NCBI RefSeq assembly: GCF_004342725.1
Contig: NZ_SMCP01000004.1
Span: forward strand, 228,882-292,881
DNA length: 64,000 bases
Direction: 5' to 3'
Source: Testudinibacter aquarius
Lineage (GTDB): Bacteria; Pseudomonadota; Gammaproteobacteria; Enterobacterales; Pasteurellaceae
Within the stretch, counting starts at the first letter, position 1. Each line of letters starts with the position of its first letter. The notes beneath the pieces were generated by a model, which made no database searches, had not been told where the DNA came from, and saw only the letters and a program-made list of their open reading frames with translations. Position numbers and translations under genes: made by a program. Shown here piece by piece: positions 57,618 to 64,000 of this stretch.

Positions 57618-60053
57618 TTAATTCACAATGGGTGAAGGCTGCGATTTAGTTCCACGTTTTTTAGCGGCAACCTTATTTGCCACCACCACTTTATCACCGA
57701 CAGCCGTCGGTGTCAGTATCTGCATCCCATCCGGTGGATTTTGCAATGCCAGCGCCAACACCTCATCAATGGTTTCGACCGCACGAATGTCCAGTTGTGC
57801 TTTCACATTATCCGGAATCTCCTCCAGATCTTTAACATTCTCTTTCGGAATCAGCACCAGTTTGATGCCACCACGATGCGCTGCCAACAACTTTTCTTTC
57901 AAGCCGCCAATTGGCAACACCTTACCGCGCAAGGTGATTTCACCGGTCATCGCCACATCGGCACGCACCGGATTACCGGTCAAACTGGAGACAAGTGCGG
58001 TGCACATTGCAATCCCGGCACTCGGACCGTCTTTTGGCGTTGCCCCTTCCGGCACATGAATATGAATATCCCGTTTTTCATAAAAATCCGGATTAATGCC
58101 CAAGCGTTCAGAACGGGCACGCACCACCGTCATCGCCGCTTGGATCGACTCTTTCATCACATCGCCCAAAGAACCGGTATAACTGAGCTTGCCTTTACCC
58201 AACACTGAAGCCGCTTCAATGGTCAGTAAGTCACCGCCAACTTCTGTCCAAGCCAGACCGGTCACTTCGCCGACACGATTTTCGGTATCGGCACGTCCGT
58301 ATTCAAAGCGTTTAACCCCTAAATAATCTTGTAGATTGGTTTCGTTGACCACTAGGGATTTCAGGCTTTTATCTAACAATAGATTTTTAACCGCACGACG
58401 ACAGATTTTCGAGATATCACGCTCAAGCGAACGCACCCCTGCTTCACGGGTATAAAACCGGATAATCCCCAGAATCGCACTGTCTTCAATCGTCAACTCG
58501 CCCTTTTTCAAGCCGTTGCGTGTCATCTGCTTCACCAGCAAATGCCGTTTGGCGATGTTGAGCTTTTCATCTTCGGTGTAGCCTGACAAACGAATCACTT
58601 CCATCCGGTCTAATAATGGCGATGGAATATTCATCGAGTTTGAGGTTGCCACAAACATCACATCGGATAGGTCATAATCGACTTCCAGATAGTGATCGTT
58701 GAAACTGGTATTTTGTTCCGGATCCAACACTTCCAACAATGCCGACGCCGGATCACCACGCATATCAGCCGCCATTTTGTCGATCTCATCCAGTAGGAAC
58801 AACGGATTTTTGACCCCGACCTTGCACATTTTTTGGATCAATTTGCCCGGCAACGATCCGATATAGGTTTTGCGATGCCCGCGAATTTCCGCTTCGTCAC
58901 GCACGCCACCCAGCGCCATTCGCACATATTTGCGTCCGGTTGCGTTGGCAATTGACTGCCCTAATGAGGTTTTACCCACACCTGGCGGTCCTACTAAGCA
59001 CAGAATCGGGCCTTTCACCTGATTCAAACGGCTTTGCACCGCTAAATATTCTAAGATCCGCTCTTTAACCCGCTCCAAACCGTAATGATCGGCATCCAAT
59101 ACTTTTTGTGCATTGGCAATGTCTTTTTTCACTTTGCTACGCTTGTGCCAAGGTACTTGCACCAGCCACTCAATATAGCTGCGAACCACTGTCGCTTCTG
59201 CCGACATTGGCGACATCATGCGTAATTTTTGCAGATCCGCTTCAGCTTTTTCGCGCACTTCAATCGGCATCCGTGCCTCTTCAATTTTTTGGCGCAGCGC
59301 TTCCACTTCATCATTATGGTTATCTTGTTCACCCAACTCTTTCTGAATCGCTTTAATTTGCTCATTCAAATAGTAGTCACGCTGGCTTTTTTCCATCTGT
59401 TTTTTAACCCGACTACGAATTCTTTTTTCGACTTGCAAGATATCCAGTTCGGATTGCATGCTACCGATCAAAAATTCAAAGCGCTCAATCACATGGGATT
59501 TTTCCAACAGCTTTTGTTTGTTTTCCAACGCGATCGGCATATGCGCCGACATCGTGTCGCTCAAACGCTCCGCATCATGAATCCCGCGCAAGGCACTCAC
59601 CACTTCCGGCTGCACTTTTTTATTCAGCTGAACATAAGAATCAAACTCTTCCAAGCTACTGTTTTTAATAATTTCCAGCTCTTGTTCGTCGCCACGAATA
59701 CTGTCGATGGTTTCAATGGTGGCAGACAGATATTCTTCATCATTCAGCGCAATAATTTTTGCCCGCTTTTGTCCTTCTACCAGCACTTTAACCGTGCCGT
59801 CAGGCAATTTCAGCAGTTGAATAATATTTGCCAACGTACCGACGCTATAAATATCATCACTGCTCGGATCCTCTTGTTCTGCTTGTTTTTGTGCGACCAA
59901 TAACAGCTGTTTACCGCTTTCCATCGCTTTGTCTAAGCTCAGAATAGATTTTTCCCGTCCCACAAATAAAGGCATAACCATAAACGGAAATACCACCACA
60001 TCACGCAACGGTAATACCGGAATATGTGTTTGTATGGTTTGTTGTTTGCTCAT
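57618..60053 (-). CDS. lon: ATP-dependent protease Lon
   Basis: 811 residues in the order N-terminal substrate domain (LPLRDVVVFPFMVMPLFVGRE, about 14-210), AAA+ domain with Walker A GPPGVGKTS near 355 and Walker B LFLLDEIDKM near 420, and the protease domain with the catalytic Ser in PKDGPSAGIAM near 680 and Lys in GGLKEKLLAAHRGGIK near 722. It degrades misfolded proteins and selected regulators. The tail past residue 775 is slightly longer than in E. coli (784 residues) and ends basic. A sigma-32-type promoter lies upstream. Confidence 0.97.
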   Translation of the reverse strand: MSKQQTIQTHIPVLPLRDVVVFPFMVMPLFVGREKSILSLDKAMESGKQLLLVAQKQAEQEDPSSDDIYSVGTLANIIQLLKLPDGTVKVLVEGQKRAKIIALNDEEYLSATIETIDSIRGDEQELEIIKNSSLEEFDSYVQLNKKVQPEVVSALRGIHDAERLSDTMSAHMPIALENKQKLLEKSHVIERFEFLIGSMQSELDILQVEKRIRSRVKKQMEKSQRDYYLNEQIKAIQKELGEQDNHNDEVEALRQKIEEARMPIEVREKAEADLQKLRMMSPMSAEATVVRSYIEWLVQVPWHKRSKVKKDIANAQKVLDADHYGLERVKERILEYLAVQSRLNQVKGPILCLVGPPGVGKTSLGQSIANATGRKYVRMALGGVRDEAEIRGHRKTYIGSLPGKLIQKMCKVGVKNPLFLLDEIDKMAADMRGDPASALLEVLDPEQNTSFNDHYLEVDYDLSDVMFVATSNSMNIPSPLLDRMEVIRLSGYTEDEKLNIAKRHLLVKQMTRNGLKKGELTIEDSAILGIIRFYTREAGVRSLERDISKICRRAVKNLLLDKSLKSLVVNETNLQDYLGVKRFEYGRADTENRVGEVTGLAWTEVGGDLLTIEAASVLGKGKLSYTGSLGDVMKESIQAAMTVVRARSERLGINPDFYEKRDIHIHVPEGATPKDGPSAGIAMCTALVSSLTGNPVRADVAMTGEITLRGKVLPIGGLKEKLLAAHRGGIKLVLIPKENVKDLEEIPDNVKAQLDIRAVETIDEVLALALQNPPDGMQILTPTAVGDKVVVANKVAAKKRGTKSQPSPIVN

Positions 60054-60099
60054 TATTTCATCTCTCTTGCTTCTGCTTATATTGGGATTAATGGATTGT

Positions 60100-60128
60100 A
60101 TATTGGGTTATTGATAGAAAATCTCAAG
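60100..60128 (-). promoter_or_regulatory. candidate sigma-32 (heat-shock) promoter of lon
   Basis: On the minus strand CTTGAGA (60128-60122), 14 bases, CCCAATAT (60107-60100). The heat-shock consensus is CTTGAAA, 13-15 bases, CCCCATnT. It lies 47 bases ahead of the lon ATG. The rest of the 300-base gap (60054-60353) holds uptake sequences at 60196 and 60326 and a GGGCGGAT hairpin, and no gene. Confidence 0.7.
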
Positions 60129-60259
60129 CGTTATTTCGCCTATCACGCAATATTTCTTGCTCAAATCGTGCATTGGCAGCAACGTTAAAAGTAAAAGTGC
60201 GGTAGCAGGGTCTGTTGAGGTTTGTTTATATTTTAGATAGCACAGGTTTATTTTTTCAA

Positions 60260-60284
60260 ATGGGCGGATGCAATCCGCCCCTGC
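60260..60284. repeat. GGGGCGGATT palindromic element, copy 2
   Basis: GGGCGGAT (60262-60269) and ATCCGCCC (60273-60280) form an 8-bp stem with a 3-base loop; read on the minus strand it is GCAGGGGCGGATTGCATCCGCC. It lies about 75 bases past the clpX stop and may help end that transcript. The core is shared with 51868-51893. Confidence 0.55.
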
Positions 60285-60353
60285 TTTTACAATATCAATC
60301 GGATATTTTAATCCTTGTCTGTAAACCGCACTTTATGTCGTTATTGGCTTAAC

Positions 60354-61607
60354 TCAACCTGCCTGATCCAATTTATAGACTAATTTTGGCGGTTGATGAT
60401 CGTCAATGACTGAAAGATCAATCAGCACTTTCTGCAAATTATCCAGTGACGGCAAATCATACATGGTATCCAACAGCACCGCTTCCAAAATCGAACGCAA
60501 ACCACGTGCACCGGTTTTGCGTGCCAATGCTTTTTTCGCCATTGCCACCAAAGCCTCTTGGCTAAATTCCAGTTCGACATCTTCCAAGCTGAATAAGGTT
60601 TGATACTGTTTGGTCAGCGCATTTTTTGGCTCGGTCAAAATTTTGACTAACGCTTCTTCGTCCAATTCGGACAACGCCGCAACCACCGGTAGGCGCCCGA
60701 TAAACTCTGGAATCAAACCAAATTTGATCAAATCTTCCGGCTCAACCTGCTTCAAGAGATCGCTGATATTAGCTTTGTCTTTTTCGCCTTTGACTTCGGC
60801 ACCAAAGCCGATTCCGCTACGCACATTGTTACGTTGATCGACCACTTTATCCAAACCGGCAAACGCACCGCCACAGATAAACAAAATTTTCGAGGTATCC
60901 ACCCGCAAAAACTCCTGCTGCGGATGCTTACGCCCGCCTTGCGGTGGTACCGATGCGGTGGTTCCTTCAATCAATTTTAACAGCGCTTGCTGCACCCCTT
61001 CACCTGACACATCACGAGTGATCGACGGGTTTTCCGATTTACGGGTGATTTTGTCGATTTCATCGATATACACAATGCCGCGCTCGGCTTTTTCCACATC
61101 GTAGTCGCAGCGTTGCAACAATTTCTGAATAATGTTTTCCACATCTTCGCCAACATAGCCCGCTTCAGTTAACGTGGTTGCATCCGCCATCGCAAACGGC
61201 ACATTCAGCATTCGTGCCAAAGTTTCCGCCAGCAAGGTTTTGCCGCTGCCGGTTGGGCCGATTAATAAAATATTGCTTTTGCCCAACTCCACATCATTGT
61301 TCAGCGCGCTACGTAAACGTTTGTAGTGGTTATATACAGCTACCGCCAACACTTTTTTGGCGTGATCTTGCCCAATGACGTAATCGTCCAGGTGCTTACG
61401 AATTTCATGTGGGGTCGGCAATTTGTCTTGCAGTGGCGCAACCGCACTTTCATTGTCACCGTTTTCTTGCTCGTCTTTTTCCAGCAAATGGTAGCAATCT
61501 TCAATACATTCATTGCAGATATAGCCGGAAGCACCAGCAATTAATTTTTCAACCTCGTGCTGCTCTTTTCCACAAAAAGAGCAGCGATATTCTTTCTCTT
61601 CTGACAT
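60354..61607 (-). CDS. clpX: ATP-dependent Clp protease ATP-binding subunit ClpX
   Basis: 417 residues. The N-terminal zinc-binding domain has CSFCGK near residue 9 and CNECIEDC near 34. The AAA+ domain has Walker [13 protein letters not shown] near 118, Walker B YIDEIDKI near 183 and the pore loop GYVGEDVE near 152. The LIGF-type ClpP-docking loop is seen as SGIGFGAEV near 268. It unfolds tagged proteins and feeds them to ClpP, encoded 29 bases upstream. Confidence 0.97.
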   Translation of the reverse strand: MSEEKEYRCSFCGKEQHEVEKLIAGASGYICNECIEDCYHLLEKDEQENGDNESAVAPLQDKLPTPHEIRKHLDDYVIGQDHAKKVLAVAVYNHYKRLRSALNNDVELGKSNILLIGPTGSGKTLLAETLARMLNVPFAMADATTLTEAGYVGEDVENIIQKLLQRCDYDVEKAERGIVYIDEIDKITRKSENPSITRDVSGEGVQQALLKLIEGTTASVPPQGGRKHPQQEFLRVDTSKILFICGGAFAGLDKVVDQRNNVRSGIGFGAEVKGEKDKANISDLLKQVEPEDLIKFGLIPEFIGRLPVVAALSELDEEALVKILTEPKNALTKQYQTLFSLEDVELEFSQEALVAMAKKALARKTGARGLRSILEAVLLDTMYDLPSLDNLQKVLIDLSVIDDHQPPKLVYKLDQAG

Positions 61608-61636
61608 GCTGTTTTATCCAAATATTGTGATAGCGA

Positions 61637-62221
61637 TTAAATTCTTTGCGTCAACACTTCATCAACCAAACCGTATGCCTGCGCTTCAGTGGCAGACATG
61701 AAATTATCGCGCTCGGTATCCCTTTCAATTTTATCCAACGGTTGCCCGGTGTGAAACGCCAAACGCTTGTTTAAGGTATCCCTGATTTTCAAAATTTCTT
61801 GCGCATGAATTTGAATATCTGACGCCTGTCCGCGATACCCACCCAACGGCTGATGAATCATCACGCGCGAATGCGGCAAAGCAAAACGTTTGCCCGCAGC
61901 GCCGCCTGCCAATAAAAAAGCCCCCATCGAACAGGCCTGTCCGATACACAGCGTCCGCACGTCAGGTTTGATAAACTGCATAGTATCATAAATTGCCAAG
62001 CCGGCAGTGACCACACCACCCGGTGAGTTGATATACAGGTTGATGTCTTTTTCCGGATCGACTGATTCTAAATACAGCAATTGTGCAACAATTAAATTTG
62101 CCATGTTATCTTCCACTTGGCCGCTCAGGAAGATGATCCGCTCTTTCAATAAACGCGAATAAATATCGTAGGCTCTTTCGCCGCGTGATGTTTGATCCAC
62201 CACCATTGGAACTAAACTCAT
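61637..62221 (-). CDS. clpP: ATP-dependent Clp protease proteolytic subunit ClpP
   Basis: 194 residues with the complete triad Ser98 (GQACSMGAF), His123 (VMIHQPLGG) and Asp172 (ERDTERDNF). [18 protein letters not shown] near 64 forms the oxyanion strand. Fourteen subunits form the chamber capped by ClpX. The short N-terminal stretch before Met-Val-Val is the normal propeptide. Cotranscribed with clpX. Confidence 0.98.
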   Translation of the reverse strand: MSLVPMVVDQTSRGERAYDIYSRLLKERIIFLSGQVEDNMANLIVAQLLYLESVDPEKDINLYINSPGGVVTAGLAIYDTMQFIKPDVRTLCIGQACSMGAFLLAGGAAGKRFALPHSRVMIHQPLGGYRGQASDIQIHAQEILKIRDTLNKRLAFHTGQPLDKIERDTERDNFMSATEAQAYGLVDEVLTQRI

Positions 62222-62319
62222 TTTTTCCTCTACTTAAAAATTGACACAGAATTCTGCCATTTTACCCAAAAACGGGCTAAAAAACAGGCCAATCCCATTT
62301 TTAACCGGTTTAAAAACAA

Positions 62320-62344
62320 AAAGTGCGGTCATAAACCGCACTTT
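62320..62344 (-). terminator. tig terminator made of an inverted uptake-sequence pair
   Basis: AAAGTGCGGT and ACCGCACTTT form a 10-bp stem with a 5-base loop, followed on the minus strand by TTGTTTTTA. It lies 25 bases past the tig stop and separates it from clpPX. Confidence 0.9.
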
Positions 62345-62369
62345 AGTCATCAGAACAAAAGCTTACCGA

Positions 62370-63671
62370 TTAAGCTTGTTGAGCATTCATGATCTCATCG
62401 AAAGAAGCTGCTTTCTCAGTGACTTGTGCTTTTGCCAACACCGCATCAACGGCTTGCTCTTCCAACACTACATTGCGTAAGTTATTCATTAACTCTTTGT
62501 TATTGCTGTAGTATTCAACTACTTCACTCGGCTGTTCATAAGCGGCTGCGATATCTTCAATCATCGCCTTAACGCGCGCTTCATCCACTTTCAATTCATT
62601 AGTTGCAATCACTTCGGCAAATAACAATCCGACTTGAACACGACGACGCGCTTGTTCTTCAAAAATATCGCGCGGCAGTTGGAAATCTTTTGGTGCTTGA
62701 CCGCCGAAACGCTGCATTGCTTGTTGCTGCAACACTTCAATTTCTTGATCAACCGCAGCCGCCGGGACATCAATGCTGTTATTCGCCAACAAACCGTCGA
62801 TCACTTGGTTTTTAATGCGGCTGGTTAACGCATTTTTCAACTCGCGTTGCATATTTTTGCTGATTTCAGCACGTAAATCGGCGACGGTTTTGTTTTTAGG
62901 ACCGAATTTTTGTACAAATTCTTCAGTCACTTCCGGCAATTCCATCTCTTCTACTTTTTTCAAGCTAATTGCGAATTTCGCTGCTTTGCCTTTCAAGTTT
63001 TCCGCGTGGTAATCTTCCGGGAAAGTGACGTCGATGCTGAAGTCGTCGCCGGCTTTGTGTCCAACGATACCGTCTTCAAAGCCTGGAATCATACGACTCT
63101 GCCCCATCAACAGAACGAAATCAGCAGATTTGCCGCCTTCAAACGCTTCACCGTCGATAGAACCGTCGAAATCAATAGTCACACGATCATCGGCTTTTGC
63201 CGCTGCATCGCTGGTTTTCCAAGTGGCTTGTTGTTTACGTAACACATCGATCATTTTGTCGATGTCGCTTTCACTGATCTCAACCACTGGTTTTTCAACT
63301 TGAATATTTTCCAAACCTTGTAATTGGACTTCCGGGTAAACATCGAATGTCGCCATGAAAACAAAATCACCACCGACATTATATTCTTGCGGTGCAAACG
63401 TCGGACGACCCGCAAAATTGATTTTATCTTGCATTACCGCATCAAAGAAACTTCTTTGCATCGCATCACTTAACACATCTTGACGCACCGACGCACCGAA
63501 GCGTTTTTCCACGATTGCCGGTGGAATTTTACCTTTGCGAAAGCCGTCGATACGGGCAGTTTTTGCCACATTTTTTAATTCTTGGCGAACATTTTGTTCG
63601 ATGGTTTCAGCCGGAACAGTGACTGTCATACGGCGCTCAAGACCTTGGGTAGTTTCTACGGAAAATTGCAT
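62370..63671 (-). CDS. tig: trigger factor
   Basis: 433 residues. The ribosome-binding domain (about 1-115) carries the L23-contact loop [17 protein letters not shown] near residue 44. The FKBP-type prolyl isomerase domain follows (about 160-245, with [20 protein letters not shown]), then the helical chaperone domain. It shields nascent chains at the exit tunnel. Genome order tig-clpP-clpX-lon is conserved across gammaproteobacteria. Confidence 0.97.
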   Translation of the reverse strand: MQFSVETTQGLERRMTVTVPAETIEQNVRQELKNVAKTARIDGFRKGKIPPAIVEKRFGASVRQDVLSDAMQRSFFDAVMQDKINFAGRPTFAPQEYNVGGDFVFMATFDVYPEVQLQGLENIQVEKPVVEISESDIDKMIDVLRKQQATWKTSDAAAKADDRVTIDFDGSIDGEAFEGGKSADFVLLMGQSRMIPGFEDGIVGHKAGDDFSIDVTFPEDYHAENLKGKAAKFAISLKKVEEMELPEVTEEFVQKFGPKNKTVADLRAEISKNMQRELKNALTSRIKNQVIDGLLANNSIDVPAAAVDQEIEVLQQQAMQRFGGQAPKDFQLPRDIFEEQARRRVQVGLLFAEVIATNELKVDEARVKAMIEDIAAAYEQPSEVVEYYSNNKELMNNLRNVVLEEQAVDAVLAKAQVTEKAASFDEIMNAQQA

Positions 63672-63760
63672 TTTTTACCTCAAAAAAATCGGATATTCTC
63701 GGCGCCACTCATCTCAATTGTATGAACAACCAACACCGAACTTAAAAAAATAGACACGGG

Positions 63761-63789
63761 ATTATACCCAGTCAAACTCAATCAGTCGA
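63761..63789 (-). promoter_or_regulatory. tig promoter
   Basis: On the minus strand TCGACT (63789-63784), 17 bases, TATAAT (63766-63761), about 90 bases before the tig ATG. The rest of the 301-base gap (63672-63972) shows only AT-rich sequence and the ribosome site of the next gene. Confidence 0.6.
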
Positions 63790-63972
63790 GTTCTAACCGC
63801 TGAAATTGGGATAATTGGTGATTTTTTAACCTGACGATCCCTAACTTCCTCATTATATCTGCGTATATTTCTTCTCGGGTAGCGCCATTTCAAATTTGCC
63901 AATTATGTAATAGTCTAATTCCTTGCAACATACTAAAGACCACTTTATTGTGTAATAAAAAAGGAAATGACA

Positions 63973-64000
63973 ATGAAAAAGCTCTTCACAACAGACTTTA
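63973..64000 (+). CDS. start of an unidentified gene cut by the right edge
   Basis: ATG 63973 is preceded by AAGGAAA (63961-63967) at ideal spacing and begins MKKLFTTDF. Only nine full codons are present, too few to name a family. It runs divergently from tig. Confidence 0.5.

Larger units (their letters stand above)
12621..62344. repeat. DNA uptake signal sequences (AAGTGCGGT), about 55 copies
   Basis: Exact 9-mers in either orientation are seen, for example at 12621, 13006, 13067, 13748, 19070, 20940, 25614, 28240, 31181, 35988, 39232, 40333, 44020, 48723, 50882, 51662, 54445, 56861, 57992, 61440. Three inverted pairs form terminators (41839, 52008, 62320). None occurs from 1 to 12620, and there is a 4-kb gap at 31.2-35.2 kb across the receptor and lipoprotein genes. 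Counting was by eye. Confidence 0.9.

Noticed and set aside
1..64000. tRNA, rRNA, insertion sequences, prophage or integrase genes
   Set aside because: I looked at the island ends and all gaps and saw none. The island has no visible integrase, tRNA target or flanking direct repeat, so the means of entry is unknown; recombination by natural transformation is possible.

Overview
The window is chromosomal DNA from a member of the Pasteurellaceae. About 55 copies (counted by eye) of the Haemophilus-type DNA uptake signal sequence, AAGTGCGGT or its complement, lie between 12.6 and 62.4 kb. The core genes and their order (tig-clpP-clpX-lon-ppiD; rpsB-tsf-pyrH-frr-dxr-uppS-cdsA-rseP-bamA-skp-lpxD-fabZ-lpxA-lpxB-rnhB; accB-accC-yhdT-panF-prmA) are gammaproteobacterial. 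I cannot name the genus.

Region 1 (about 132-12564) is an AT-rich island with no uptake signal sequence. It lies between prmA and dusB, which are normally adjacent. It encodes a complete sulfo-Embden-Meyerhof-Parnas pathway for the plant sulfosugar sulfoquinovose (SQ): sulfoquinovosidase YihQ, SQ/SF isomerase YihS, SF kinase YihV, SFP aldolase YihT, sulfolactaldehyde reductase YihU and the DeoR-family regulator YihW. It lacks the Escherichia coli MFS carriers YihO/YihP and OmpL. In their place are a three-gene TRAP transporter, a TauE/SafE-type exporter and a GalM-type mutarotase. The inferred flow is: TRAP imports SQ or SQ-glycerol, YihQ releases SQ, GalM mutarotates it, YihS-V-T produce DHAP and sulfolactaldehyde, YihU reduces the latter to 2,3-dihydroxypropanesulfonate (DHPS), and TauE exports it. 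A shared 12-bp motif upstream of yihU and yihS is a candidate YihW operator.

Region 2 (12.5-26 kb) holds prmA, panF, yhdT, accC, accB and aroQ, then a menaquinone cluster (menF, menD, menH, menB, menC) interrupted by a DUF1016/YhcG nuclease-like gene, then alaA.

Region 3 (26-40 kb) is a haem acquisition locus. On the minus strand are hutW, the C-terminal scrap of a lost TonB-dependent receptor, hutX and hutZ. Diverging from a Fur-box promoter on the plus strand are a ChaN-like lipoprotein, a periplasmic prolyl-oligopeptidase-family protease, a TonB-dependent receptor, a TbpB-like surface lipoprotein with twelve PK(S/P)EE repeats, exbB, exbD, tonB and a haem ABC importer (hmuTUV). Together these would cover haem capture, outer-membrane passage, inner-membrane import and degradation.

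Region 4 (40-64 kb) is the envelope and translation cluster from rnhB to rpsB, then ppiD, lon, clpX, clpP and tig, all on the minus strand. Several terminators here are built from inverted pairs of uptake sequences, including one directly in front of the lpxB ribosome binding site. dusB is cut by the left edge, and a gene starting MKKLFTTDF is cut by the right edge. I saw no tRNA, rRNA, CRISPR array, insertion sequence or phage gene.
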